Shown piece by piece: positions 1 through 8,047 of a stretch of 64,000 bases of DNA. The DNA comes from Ectopseudomonas mendocina. GTDB taxonomy: Bacteria > Pseudomonadota > Gammaproteobacteria > Pseudomonadales > Pseudomonadaceae. Every line of letters starts with the position of its first letter. Position 1 is the first letter of the stretch. The translations under genes were made by a program, and so were the position numbers. Where the stretch lies: assembly GCF_008041835.1 (NCBI RefSeq), contig NZ_VRYE01000102.1:1-64000 (forward strand), written 5' to 3'. The notes beneath the pieces are model-generated. The model saw only the letters and a list, made by a program, of their open reading frames with translations, was not told the DNA's origin and did not search any database.

Positions 1-50
1 AGATTAACCCAACGGCTTGGGACTCGTCCGGGCTTTTTCGTGTCTGCTTG

Positions 51-569
51 TTACTGCGGATCGGTGTCCAGTGGCTCGGGCGTAGGGACCGGAACGGTCT
101 CGACCTGGTCCACTTCGCGCTGAATCTGCTCCAGCAGCGAGCCGGGTGCGGGCGGCGTTTCATCCTGCGTTTGGGCTTGCGGCTGAGCGCTGCTGGTGTC
201 GCTGGTCTGGCCCATAATGGCCTGATCACGGCTGACGCCGGGCATGAAATCACCGGCCAGGCCGACCAGTTGGTCATTGCCGTCGAACACTAGGCTCACG
301 CGCTCCTGAAAGCGCTGCCCACCACCTGGCTGGATGCTGTACAGGTAGTCCCAGCGATCAGCATGGAAGGTATCGGTGATCAGCGGGTTGCCCATGATAA
401 ACCGCACTTGGCGCCGGGTCATTCCAGGGCGCAGCTGGTCTATCATGTCCTGTGTCACGACATTGCCCTGTTGAATGTCGATCTTGTAAACCCCGGGGAA
501 TGAACAACCGGCGAGTGCGAAGAGCCCGGTCAGCGACAGGCTGGTCAGCAAGAGCTTGGTTTTTTGCAT
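51..569 (-). CDS. bamE: Outer membrane protein assembly factor BamE (OmlA/SmpA lipoprotein)
   Basis: Small outer-membrane lipoprotein of the BAM complex that inserts beta-barrel proteins. The 172-residue product opens with a lipoprotein signal (basic KTK, hydrophobic run, lipobox LAGC with Cys22 as the lipidated residue). The SmpA/OmlA domain follows (about residues 25-110, with the family segment GMTRRQVRFIMGNP). The last ~60 residues are rich in Pro, Gln and Thr and look disordered; they make it longer than the ~113-residue E. coli protein, as is usual in Pseudomonas. It is divergent from fur, the standard Pseudomonas arrangement. The ATG at 569 is followed directly by the signal peptide, which fixes the start. 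Confidence 0.95.
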   Translation of the reverse strand: MQKTKLLLTSLSLTGLFALAGCSFPGVYKIDIQQGNVVTQDMIDQLRPGMTRRQVRFIMGNPLITDTFHADRWDYLYSIQPGGGQRFQERVSLVFDGNDQLVGLAGDFMPGVSRDQAIMGQTSDTSSAQPQAQTQDETPPAPGSLLEQIQREVDQVETVPVPTPEPLDTDPQ

Positions 570-599
570 CGGAGGGTGACTTCCACTATCTTGGGCAAC

Positions 600-626
600 T
601 TGAACCCCGGATCATACCCGTATTAA
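600..626 (+). promoter_or_regulatory. Candidate fur promoter
   Basis: TTGAAC (600-605) and TATTAA (621-626) are separated by 15 bp, a slightly short spacer for a sigma-70 promoter. Transcription from here would place the GGCTGC-GAAA-GCAGCC hairpin (631-646) in the fur 5' leader. Assigned by eye only. Confidence 0.35.
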
Positions 627-655
627 GGGAGGCTGCGAAAGCAGCCCCTACGAGA
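625..655. repeat. REP-like palindrome between bamE and fur
   Basis: A compact palindrome with stem GGCTGC (631-636), a GAAA tetraloop and stem GCAGCC (641-646), flanked by GGGA and CCCTACG. The outer sequence resembles the CGTAGGGGCTGC-type REP sequences scattered through Pseudomonas intergenic regions. It ends 18 bp before the fur ATG, so it probably lies in the fur leader. Confidence 0.55.
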
Positions 656-664
656 AAGCAGACC

Positions 665-1069
665 ATGGTTGAAAATAACGAACTGCGCAAAGCTGGACTG
701 AAGGTGACTCTGCCACGAGTCAAAATCCTGCAGATGCTGGATAACGCCGAGCATCGGCACATGAGCGCCGAGGATGTCTACAAGGCGCTGATGGAGGCTG
801 GCGAGGATGTCGGTCTGGCCACCGTATACCGCGTGTTGACGCAGTTCGAGGCTGCCGGCCTGGTGGTGCGTCACAACTTCGACGGCGGCCATGCCGTATT
901 CGAGCTGGCCGACAGTGGCCATCATGATCATATGGTCTGCGTCGACTCGGGCGAGGTCATCGAGTTCTTCGACGCCGAGATCGAGAAGCGCCAGAAAGAG
1001 ATCGTTAAAGAACACGGTTTTGAGCTGGTCGATCACAACCTGGTGCTGTACGTACGCAAGAAAGGCTGA
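665..1069 (+). CDS. fur: Ferric uptake regulator Fur
   Basis: Fe(II)-dependent repressor of iron-acquisition genes; it should act on prrF and the heme genes at the far end of this window. The 134-residue length equals that of Pseudomonas Fur when translation starts at the ATG at 665 (MVENNELRKAGLK); a longer in-frame extension upstream has no family similarity. Residues 1-83 form the winged-helix DNA-binding domain (LATVYRVLTQFEAAGLV is the recognition region). The dimerisation domain carries the metal-binding HHDH at 86-89 and His124. The only cysteine is Cys92, so the CxxC zinc pairs of E. coli Fur are absent, as in other Pseudomonas Fur proteins. Confidence 0.97.
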   Translation: MVENNELRKAGLKVTLPRVKILQMLDNAEHRHMSAEDVYKALMEAGEDVGLATVYRVLTQFEAAGLVVRHNFDGGHAVFELADSGHHDHMVCVDSGEVIEFFDAEIEKRQKEIVKEHGFELVDHNLVLYVRKKG

Positions 1070-1087
1070 TGCTTCTGCTGCAATCAG

Positions 1088-1270
1088 AAAGGCGACCCTC
1101 GGGTCAATGCCGATCAGATAAGCTTGCCAAAGCGGTCTTTCGTAGGAGCCCCGCCCCGGGGCGAAGCTTTTCAATCGCGTATCGCCCTGGTTCGCGGCGG
1201 GGCGCCGCTCCTACCCATTGGCAGCGTCGACGCTTAACTGACAGACATTAACCCTCGGGTCGCCTTTTTG
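1088..1270. repeat. REP pair inside a split fur/recN terminator
   Basis: Two inverted REP-type arms (near 1140-1165 and 1190-1216, each containing GTAGGAGC or its complement GCTCCTAC) form a REP doublet. The doublet is bracketed by 11-bp direct repeats ACCCTCGGGTC at 1095-1105 and 1251-1261. If the DNA between the repeats is removed, the flanks join into a perfect hairpin (AAAGGCGACCC, TC, GGGTCGCCTTT, followed by TTG), that is, a bidirectional intrinsic terminator for the convergent fur and recN genes. This suggests an insertion with target duplication; the insertion itself is inference. Confidence 0.6.
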
Positions 1271-1308
1271 CTTTCAAGTGGCCCGGATACACGCCGGGCT
1301 GAACAGGG

Positions 1309-2985
1309 TCAGGCCGCCTGGGCGCTGGTAACCATCTTGCGCGCGTGGGCCAGGGACTCTTCGGTCAGGTCGACGCCGCCGAGCATGCGGGCGATTTCTT
1401 CGACGCGGCCGCTCTCGTCCAGCTTGCTGACTGCCGTGGAGGTTGCATCCTCGCCGCGCCGCTTGTGCACGAACAGGTGCTGATGGCCCTGTGCAGCCAC
1501 CTGCGGCAGGTGGGTAACGCACAGCACCTGACCGCGCTCGCCTAGGCGGCGTAGCAGTTGGCCGACCACTTCTGCCGTCGGCCCGCCAATGCCGACGTCC
1601 ACTTCATCGAAGACCAGGGTCGGTACGCGCGAGGTCTGCGCGGTGATCACCTGGATGGCCAGGCTGATGCGTGACAATTCACCGCCCGAGGCCACCTTGG
1701 CCAGGCCACGTAGCGGCTGGCCGGGGTTGGCGCTGACCAGAAACTCCACGCTCTCCAGACCGTTGGCATGGGGCTCTTCGCTGTTCAGGGCCTGCAGTTG
1801 AATGCTGAAGCGCCCGCCCGGCATGCCCAGCGCCTGCATTTCCTGCTCGACGGCGGCGGCCAGGCATGCGGCAGCCTTACTGCGTAGCGTGCTGAGCTCG
1901 GCGGCCTTTTCCTGGTAGTGGCGCTCGTAGGCGGCCAGCTCCTCGCTCAGGCGCTCGCTGGCCTGATCATCAGCATTCAGGCCTTCCAGTTCATCGAACA
2001 GTTGCTGCTGCAGGGCTGCCAGTTCGGTTGGCTGAATACGGTGTTTGCGGGCCAGGGTGTAGATGCTGTCCAGGCGTTCTTCGAGAAACTTCTGGCGCTG
2101 CGGGTCGGCATCGAAGTGATCGACGAAGCGGTTCAGTTCGCCCACGGCCTCCTCGATCTGGATCTGCGCGCTGGCCAGCAGGTTGCTCGCTTCACTCAGT
2201 GCGCCGCCCTGGCCGCCGAATGCGCAAAGGCGGTTGAGGCTGGCGGTGAGTGCCGACAGTACGTTGCCGGCGTCGCTCTCACTGCACTGATCCAGGACCT
2301 GGCGGCAGGCGCCGAGCAGGGCTTCGGCATTGCTCAACGCCTTGTGCTCCTGTTCCAGTTGCTCCAGTTCATGCTCGCCGAGTGCCAGATTTTCCAGCTC
2401 TTCCAGTTGATAGCTAAGCAGTTGATGGCGAGCGCGCTGCTCGTCGCCCTGGCTGGAGATACGCTCAAGTTCGTTGCGCGTCTGCTTCCAGCGCTGCGCG
2501 GCGAGTTGCACCTGGCGCGCCAGCTCCTGGCTGCCGGCGTACTCGTCGAGCAGGCGGCGGTGGGTGTCGGTCTTGAGCAGCGATTGGTGTTCGTGCTGGC
2601 TGTGGATATCGATGATCAGCTCGCCCAGTGCCTTGAGGTCGGCCTGCGGGCAGGGGCTGCCGTTGATGTAGCCGCGAGAGCGGCCTTCGGCGGTGATCAC
2701 TCGGCGCAGGATACACGGGCCGTCGCTGTCCAGATCGCGCTCGGCGAGCCAGGCGCGGGCTTCGGGAATGTCCGCCAGGTCGAAGCTGGCGAGGATATCC
2801 GCCTTGTCGGCGCCGGGGCGCACCACGCCGCTGTCGGCACGATCACCTAGGCACAGGCCAAGGGCGTCGAGCATGATCGACTTGCCGGCGCCGGTTTCGC
2901 CGCTGATGGCGCTCATGCCGGCATCCAGCTCGAGGTCCAGGTGGTCGACGATGGCATAGTTGTGAATGGACAGGTGCACCAGCAT
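1309..2985 (-). CDS. recN: DNA repair protein RecN
   Basis: SMC-like ATPase that acts in double-strand-break repair in the cytoplasm. The 558-residue protein has an N-terminal Walker A GETGAGKS (29-36), a long central coiled coil rich in Glu, Gln and Leu (about 160-370), and a C-terminal ABC-type head with the signature near SGGELSR and Walker B LVFDEVDVGIGG (about 455-470). Length matches the ~550-residue family norm. It converges with fur. A LexA box overlaps its promoter (3009-3024), so SOS induction is expected. Confidence 0.96.
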   Translation of the reverse strand: MLVHLSIHNYAIVDHLDLELDAGMSAISGETGAGKSIMLDALGLCLGDRADSGVVRPGADKADILASFDLADIPEARAWLAERDLDSDGPCILRRVITAEGRSRGYINGSPCPQADLKALGELIIDIHSQHEHQSLLKTDTHRRLLDEYAGSQELARQVQLAAQRWKQTRNELERISSQGDEQRARHQLLSYQLEELENLALGEHELEQLEQEHKALSNAEALLGACRQVLDQCSESDAGNVLSALTASLNRLCAFGGQGGALSEASNLLASAQIQIEEAVGELNRFVDHFDADPQRQKFLEERLDSIYTLARKHRIQPTELAALQQQLFDELEGLNADDQASERLSEELAAYERHYQEKAAELSTLRSKAAACLAAAVEQEMQALGMPGGRFSIQLQALNSEEPHANGLESVEFLVSANPGQPLRGLAKVASGGELSRISLAIQVITAQTSRVPTLVFDEVDVGIGGPTAEVVGQLLRRLGERGQVLCVTHLPQVAAQGHQHLFVHKRRGEDATSTAVSKLDESGRVEEIARMLGGVDLTEESLAHARKMVTSAQAA

Positions 2986-3008
2986 GGCGAACGCTCCCGA
3001 GTTGATGT

Positions 3009-3024
3009 CTGGTTATTTATACAG
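3009..3024 (-). promoter_or_regulatory. LexA (SOS) box of recN
   Basis: CTGGTTATTTATACAG on the plus strand (minus: CTGTATAAATAACCAG) fits CTG-N10-CAG with the AT-rich core of gammaproteobacterial LexA boxes. It lies 24-39 bp upstream of the recN ATG and overlaps a TATAAAT that would serve as its -10 element, so LexA binding would block transcription directly. Confidence 0.85.
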
Positions 3025-3061
3025 TGTTTTTTCTTTTCCTGGCAATCCTCGTCTATCGCCC

Positions 3062-3089
3062 CTTGAAACCTGTGGAATTGACTCCATAT
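3062..3089 (+). promoter_or_regulatory. Sigma-32 heat-shock promoter of grpE-dnaK-dnaJ
   Basis: CTTGAA (3062-3067), a 14-bp spacer, then CTCCATAT (3082-3089). This is a one-mismatch fit to the RpoH consensus (CTTGAA, N13-14, CCCCATNT). It lies 55 bp upstream of the grpE start and is the best match to the heat-shock promoter expected for this operon. Confidence 0.8.
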
Positions 3090-3143
3090 AGGCGGCAGGT
3101 GCGCGGGCTGGAGCCGCGCTGATTGATTCGAGAGGAGATAGGC

Positions 3144-3713
3144 ATGGCTGACGAACAGAACCTGGACACGCAGAACCCCGAACCTCAGGCGGCCGAGAGT
3201 GCCGCGCCGAGCGATGATCTGGCGGCTCGTGTACAGGCCCTGGAAGAGCAACTGGCCGCCGCGCAGGATCAGTCGCTGCGCGTAGCGGCCGAGTTGCAGA
3301 ACGTGCGCCGTCGCGCCGAACAGGACGTGGAAAAGGCGCACAAGTTTGCCCTGGAGAAATTCGCCAACGACCTGCTGCCGGTGGTCGACAGCCTGGAGCG
3401 TGGCCTGGAGCTGTCCAGCCCGGACGACGAGGCCATCAAGGCTGTGCGTGAGGGGATGCAGCTGACCCTCAAGCTGTTCCTCGACACCCTGGCGCGTCAC
3501 CAGTTGGAAGCGATCGATCCGCATGGGGCTCCGTTCAATCCGGACCATCATCAGGCCATGGCCATGGAGGAAAGCATCCATGCCGAGCCGAACTCGGTGC
3601 TCAAGGTGTTCCAGAAGGGTTATCTGCTCAATGGTCGCCTGCTGCGCCCGGCCATGGTCGTGGTCAGCAAGGCGCCGACTACGCCGCCGCCGTCCATCGA
3701 CGAGCAGGCTTGA
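3144..3713 (+). CDS. grpE: Nucleotide exchange factor GrpE
   Basis: Releases ADP from DnaK in the Hsp70 cycle. The 189-residue product has an acidic disordered N-terminus (1-30), a long helical coiled-coil region (about 30-85, ending near ELQNVRRRAEQDVEKA) and the C-terminal beta domain (HQAMAMEES, VLKVFQKGYLLNGRLLRPAM). The ATG at 3144 (MADEQNLDT) follows GAGGAGATA at good Shine-Dalgarno distance. An in-frame TTG seven codons upstream has no such support. It is the first gene of the heat-shock cluster, behind a sigma-32 promoter. Confidence 0.96.
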   Translation: MADEQNLDTQNPEPQAAESAAPSDDLAARVQALEEQLAAAQDQSLRVAAELQNVRRRAEQDVEKAHKFALEKFANDLLPVVDSLERGLELSSPDDEAIKAVREGMQLTLKLFLDTLARHQLEAIDPHGAPFNPDHHQAMAMEESIHAEPNSVLKVFQKGYLLNGRLLRPAMVVVSKAPTTPPPSIDEQA

Positions 3714-3811
3714 AATTTCCGGGGGCGACCCCACTTTTGAGTCAAGCGTTTTAGTGCTACCGGCGCCCGCGACAGGCGCGACGGAATAATCAAAGTTTCG
3801 GGAGAATTTTC

Positions 3812-5728
3812 ATGGGTAAAATCATCGGTATCGACCTGGGAACCACCAACTCCTGCGTCTCCATTCTGGAAAACGGCAGCGTCAAGGTGCTGGAGAACGC
3901 CGAAGGCGCTCGCACTACGCCGTCCATCATCGCCTACGCCAACGACGGCGAGATTCTGGTTGGCCAGTCGGCCAAGCGTCAGGCCGTGACCAACCCCCAC
4001 AACACCCTGTTCGCCGTCAAGCGCCTGATCGGTCGTCGCTTCGAAGAAGACGTCGTGCAGAAAGACATCAAGCTGGTGCCTTACAAGATCGTCAAGGCTG
4101 ACAACGGCGACGCCTGGGTTGAGGTGGCCGGTAAGAAAATGGCACCGCCGCAGATCAGCGCCGAAGTGCTGAAGAAAATGAAGAAGACCGCCGAGGATTA
4201 CCTGGGCGAGCCGGTCACCGAGGCGGTGATCACCGTGCCGGCTTACTTCAACGACAGCCAGCGTCAAGCCACTAAGGACGCCGGTCGTATCGCCGGTCTG
4301 GACGTTAAGCGCATCATCAACGAGCCGACTGCCGCAGCGCTGGCCTATGGCATGGACAAGGCCAAGGGCGACCACACCGTGATCGTCTATGACCTGGGTG
4401 GCGGTACCTTCGATGTGTCGGTGATCGAGATCGCCGAAGTTGACGGTGAACACCAGTTCGAAGTGCTGGCGACCAACGGGGATACCTTCCTCGGTGGTGA
4501 GGACTTCGACATGCGTCTGATCGACTACCTCGTCGACGAGTTCAAGAAAGAGTCCGGCATGGATCTGAAGAATGATCCGCTGGCGCTGCAGCGTCTGAAG
4601 GAAGCCGCTGAGAAGGCCAAGATCGAGCTGTCGTCCGCTCAGTCGACCGACGTCAACCTGCCGTACATCACGGCTGACGCCACAGGTCCCAAGCACCTGA
4701 ACGTGAAGCTTTCCCGTGCCAAGCTGGAGTCGCTGGTCGAAGATCTGGTCGCCCGTACCATCGAGCCTTGCCGTATCGCGCTCAAGGATGCCGGCATCGA
4801 CGCGAGCAAGATCGACGACGTGATCCTGGTCGGCGGTCAGACCCGTATGCCGCTGGTGCAGAAAGCCGTGGCCGAATTCTTCGGCAAGGAAGCGCGTAAG
4901 GACGTCAACCCGGACGAAGCCGTGGCCATGGGCGCTGCCATTCAGGGCGCGGTACTGGCCGGTGACGTCAAGGACGTGCTGCTGCTAGACGTGTCCCCGC
5001 TGACCCTGGGTATCGAAACCATGGGCGGCGTGATGACTGCGCTGATCGAAAAGAACACCACCATCCCGACCAAGAAGTCGCAGGTGTTCTCTACCGCTGA
5101 AGACAACCAGAGCGCCGTGACCATTCACGTGCTGCAGGGTGAGCGCAAGCAGGCTGCGCAGAACAAGTCGCTCGGCAAGTTCGACCTGTCCGATATTCCG
5201 CCGGCGCCGCGCGGCGTGCCGCAGATCGAAGTGACCTTCGATATCGATGCCAACGGCATCCTGCACGTGTCCGCCAAGGACAAGGCCACCGGCAAGCAGC
5301 AGTCCATCGTGATTAAGGCCAACTCCGGTCTGTCTGAGGAAGAGATCGAGCAAATGGTGCGTGATGCCGAGGCCAACGCCGAGGAAGACCGCAAGTTCGA
5401 AGAGCTGGTTATTGCACGCAACCAGGGCGACCAGCTTGTGCATGCCACCCGCAAGATGCTCACCGAGGCCGGCGACAAGGCCACGGCTGACGAGAAAGCG
5501 GCCATCGAGAAGGCCATCGGCGAACTGGAAGCGGCCGTGAAGGGTGATGACAAGGCGAACATCGAAGCCAAGATGAATGCGCTGTCCGAAGCCACCACGC
5601 CGCTGGCGCAGAAGATGTACGCCGAGCAGCCGCAAGGTGGTGCCGCGCAAGCTGACGCTGGCGATGCCAAGGATGCCGGTGACGACGTGGTCGACGCTGA
5701 GTTCGAAGAGGTCAAGGAGAACAAGTAA
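3812..5728 (+). CDS. dnaK: Chaperone DnaK (Hsp70)
   Basis: ATP-driven protein-folding chaperone, 638 residues, standard for Pseudomonas. The actin-like ATPase domain begins with GIDLGTTNSCV (5-15) and contains DLGGGTFDVSV (about 194-204). The acidic interdomain linker region is near VLLLDVSPLTLGIE, and the substrate-binding domain and helical lid follow. The C-terminus ends in the EEVKENK-type tail recognised by co-chaperones. It lies 98 bp downstream of grpE with a GGAG ribosome binding site; no second sigma-32 promoter is evident in the spacer. Confidence 0.98.
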   Translation: MGKIIGIDLGTTNSCVSILENGSVKVLENAEGARTTPSIIAYANDGEILVGQSAKRQAVTNPHNTLFAVKRLIGRRFEEDVVQKDIKLVPYKIVKADNGDAWVEVAGKKMAPPQISAEVLKKMKKTAEDYLGEPVTEAVITVPAYFNDSQRQATKDAGRIAGLDVKRIINEPTAAALAYGMDKAKGDHTVIVYDLGGGTFDVSVIEIAEVDGEHQFEVLATNGDTFLGGEDFDMRLIDYLVDEFKKESGMDLKNDPLALQRLKEAAEKAKIELSSAQSTDVNLPYITADATGPKHLNVKLSRAKLESLVEDLVARTIEPCRIALKDAGIDASKIDDVILVGGQTRMPLVQKAVAEFFGKEARKDVNPDEAVAMGAAIQGAVLAGDVKDVLLLDVSPLTLGIETMGGVMTALIEKNTTIPTKKSQVFSTAEDNQSAVTIHVLQGERKQAAQNKSLGKFDLSDIPPAPRGVPQIEVTFDIDANGILHVSAKDKATGKQQSIVIKANSGLSEEEIEQMVRDAEANAEEDRKFEELVIARNQGDQLVHATRKMLTEAGDKATADEKAAIEKAIGELEAAVKGDDKANIEAKMNALSEATTPLAQKMYAEQPQGGAAQADAGDAKDAGDDVVDAEFEEVKENK

Positions 5729-5733
5729 GGGGT

Positions 5734-5764
5734 GCGGCCTGCTCGGCGGGCCGCTTCTTCTTTA
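5734..5764 (+). terminator. Putative terminator or attenuator after dnaK
   Basis: Stem GCGGCC (5734-5739) and GGCCGC (5749-5754) followed by the T-rich TTCTTCTTTA. A second hairpin CGCGGGAG-CCAT-CTCCCGCG follows at 5801-5820, before dnaJ. Together they could lower dnaJ expression relative to dnaK. Confidence 0.5.
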
Positions 5765-5863
5765 CGCTCCACCGTCGCTCGCGACGGGCAGGATTCGCCG
5801 CGCGGGAGCCATCTCCCGCGTCGGCGTATCTGGAGCTCACGAATCTGAGAGTGCAGCACAACT

Positions 5864-6991
5864 ATGGCAAAACGTGACTATTACGAGATCCTGGGGGTCG
5901 AGCGCGGCGCCAGTGAGGCCGAGCTGAAGAAGGCCTATCGGCGCCTGGCGATGAAATACCACCCGGACCGCAACCCGGATGACAAGGACGCCGAAGAGAA
6001 ATTCAAGGAGGCCAACGAGGCCTACGAAGTGCTCTCCGACGCCAGCAAGCGTTCGGCCTACGATCAGTACGGCCACGCCGGGGTCGACCCGCAGATGGGC
6101 GGTGGCGGCGGCGCCGGTTTTGGTGGGGCCAACTTCTCCGACATCTTCGGCGATGTCTTCAGTGACTTCTTCGGCGGTGGTCGTGGTGGTTCGCGCGGTG
6201 GCGCCCAGCGTGGCAGTGACCTGCGCTACACCCTGGAGCTGGATCTGGAAGAAGCGGTACGTGGCACCACCGTGACCATTCGCGTGCCGACCCTGGTTGG
6301 TTGCAAGACCTGCGATGGTTCTGGCGCCAAGAAGGGTACCAGCCCGGTGACCTGTACCACCTGCGGCGGTATTGGCCAGGTGCGCATGCAGCAGGGTTTC
6401 TTCTCTGTACAGCAGACCTGCCCGCGTTGCCACGGCAGCGGCAAGATGATCACCGACCCCTGTGGCAGCTGCCACGGCCAGGGCCGTGTGGAAGAGAGCA
6501 AGACGCTGTCGGTCAAGGTGCCGCCGGGCGTCGATACCGGCGACCGTATTCGTCTGTCTGGCGAAGGCGAGGCGGGGTCTCATGGTGGCCCGGCTGGCGA
6601 TCTGTATGTGGTGGTCAACGTCCGTGAGCATGCGATCTTCCAGCGTGACGGCAAGCACCTGTACTGCGAAGTGCCGATCAGCTTTGCTGATGCCGCCCTG
6701 GGTGGCGAGCTGGAAGTGCCGACCCTCGATGGTCGGGTCAAGCTGAAGATCCCGGAAGGGACGCAGACCGGCAAGCTGTTCCGCCTGCGCGGCAAGGGCG
6801 TGGCGCCGGTGCGCGGTGGTGGTGCCGGCGATCTGATGTGCCGGGTGGTGGTGGAAACGCCGGTCAACCTGAACAAGCGTCAGCGCGAGCTGCTTGAAGA
6901 GTTCCGCAAGTCGCTGCAGGGCGACGACTCCCACTCGCCCAAGGCCAGTGGCTGGTTCGAAGGCGTGAAGCGCTTCTTCGGCGACGTATAA
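5864..6991 (+). CDS. dnaJ: Chaperone protein DnaJ (Hsp40)
   Basis: Co-chaperone that delivers substrates to DnaK and stimulates its ATPase. The 375-residue class I protein has a J domain with HPD at 33-35, a Gly/Phe-rich linker (about 75-115), and four CxxCxGxG zinc-binding repeats starting at Cys147 (CKTCDGSG) and running to about 206. The C-terminal substrate-binding domains follow. Third gene of the heat-shock cluster; the 135-bp spacer from dnaK holds two hairpins. Confidence 0.98.
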   Translation: MAKRDYYEILGVERGASEAELKKAYRRLAMKYHPDRNPDDKDAEEKFKEANEAYEVLSDASKRSAYDQYGHAGVDPQMGGGGGAGFGGANFSDIFGDVFSDFFGGGRGGSRGGAQRGSDLRYTLELDLEEAVRGTTVTIRVPTLVGCKTCDGSGAKKGTSPVTCTTCGGIGQVRMQQGFFSVQQTCPRCHGSGKMITDPCGSCHGQGRVEESKTLSVKVPPGVDTGDRIRLSGEGEAGSHGGPAGDLYVVVNVREHAIFQRDGKHLYCEVPISFADAALGGELEVPTLDGRVKLKIPEGTQTGKLFRLRGKGVAPVRGGGAGDLMCRVVVETPVNLNKRQRELLEEFRKSLQGDDSHSPKASGWFEGVKRFFGDV

Positions 6992-7053
6992 AACAGCGTA
7001 TCGGGCGCGGATGCCGTCCGCGCCTCGATGCGTCAGCTTGGAGCTGAATTGTT

Positions 7054-7857
7054 ATGCAACGTATCGCAGTAATGGGCGCCGCCGGGCGCATGGGCAAGAT
7101 TCTGATCGAAGCCGTACAGCAGGCCGAGGGCGCCGCGCTCAAGGCCGCCATTGATCGTCCCGACAGCAGCCTGATCGGCGCCGACGCCGGTGAGCTGGCC
7201 GGTCTGGGCAAGATCGGCGTGAAGCTGGTTGGCGATCTGGCGTCGGTGGTTGCCGATTTCGACGTGCTGATCGACTTCACCCACCCCTCGGTAACCCTGA
7301 AGAACCTGGAAGTCTGCCGTCAGGCCGGCAAGGCCATGGTCATCGGTACCACCGGTTTCTCTCCTGAGGAAAAACAGCTGCTGAATGAGGCTGCCAAGCA
7401 GATTCCCATTGTTTTCGCCGCCAACTACAGCGTGGGCGTCAACCTGTGCCTGAAGTTGCTGGATACCGCCGCCCGTGTGCTGGGCGACGACGTGGATATC
7501 GAGATCATCGAAGCCCACCACCGGCACAAGGTCGATGCGCCGTCCGGCACTGCGCTGCGCATGGGCGAAGTGGTGGCCGATGCGTTGGGGCGCGATCTGC
7601 AGAAGGTTGCCGTGTACGGCCGTGAAGGTCAGACCGGCGCGCGTGAGCGTGAAACCATCGGCTTCGCCACCGTACGTGCCGGCGATGTTGTGGGCGATCA
7701 CACCGTGCTGTTCGCCGCCGACGGCGAGCGTGTGGAAATCACCCACAAGGCCTCCAGCCGCATGACCTTTGCCAAGGGTGCGGTGCGTTCGGCGCTGTGG
7801 TTACAGGGGCGTGATGCCGCGCTGTACGACATGCAGGACGTTCTGGGTCTGCGCTGA
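7054..7857 (+). CDS. dapB: 4-hydroxy-tetrahydrodipicolinate reductase
   Basis: NAD(P)H-dependent reductase of the diaminopimelate/lysine pathway. The 267-residue product has the nucleotide-binding GAAGRMG at 8-14 and the catalytic segment EAHHRHKVDAPSGTA starting at Glu153; His155 and Lys159 correspond to the active-site His and Lys of the family. Length is typical. It sits 62 bp after dnaJ and upstream of carAB, a conserved Pseudomonas order. Confidence 0.97.
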   Translation: MQRIAVMGAAGRMGKILIEAVQQAEGAALKAAIDRPDSSLIGADAGELAGLGKIGVKLVGDLASVVADFDVLIDFTHPSVTLKNLEVCRQAGKAMVIGTTGFSPEEKQLLNEAAKQIPIVFAANYSVGVNLCLKLLDTAARVLGDDVDIEIIEAHHRHKVDAPSGTALRMGEVVADALGRDLQKVAVYGREGQTGARERETIGFATVRAGDVVGDHTVLFAADGERVEITHKASSRMTFAKGAVRSALWLQGRDAALYDMQDVLGLR

Positions 7858-7963
7858 TGTGAATGTGTGACTGAGGCGTCTTATCGGGTGGACCGAAAAA
7901 GGGTTTTCCTGTAGGCTTCCTGTTTTAGTGTGTCCACTAAAAGTTACGCAGAATGGCTCAAAT

Positions 7964-8003
7964 AAAAAAGCGGGATGACCTTCACACGTCATCCCGCTTT
8001 TTT
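7964..8003 (+). terminator. Perfect intrinsic terminator between dapB and carA
   Basis: A 16-bp perfect inverted repeat: AAAAAAGCGGGATGAC (7964-7979), loop CTTCACAC, GTCATCCCGCTTTTTT (7988-8003). Its A- and T-runs make it active in both directions on paper. Only 44 bp separate it from the carA start, so it is either the dapB terminator or a carAB leader attenuator. Short ORFs run into it (7930-7965 from GTG; 7953-8030 from ATG), but neither has a convincing ribosome binding site. Confidence 0.85.
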
Positions 8004-8047
8004 ACAACCTGCGTTTGCTTCAAGCCTTGATCGAGACGGAGGTCTTC

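Noticed and set aside
1..50. Possible bamE terminator at the window edge
   Set aside because: AACCCAACGGCTTGGG forms only a weak imperfect hairpin and the sequence is cut by the window start, so it was not annotated.
7953..8030. 25-codon ATG frame through the carA leader hairpin
   Set aside because: No Shine-Dalgarno sequence and the frame simply runs through the terminator palindrome; noted only as a possible leader peptide alternative.
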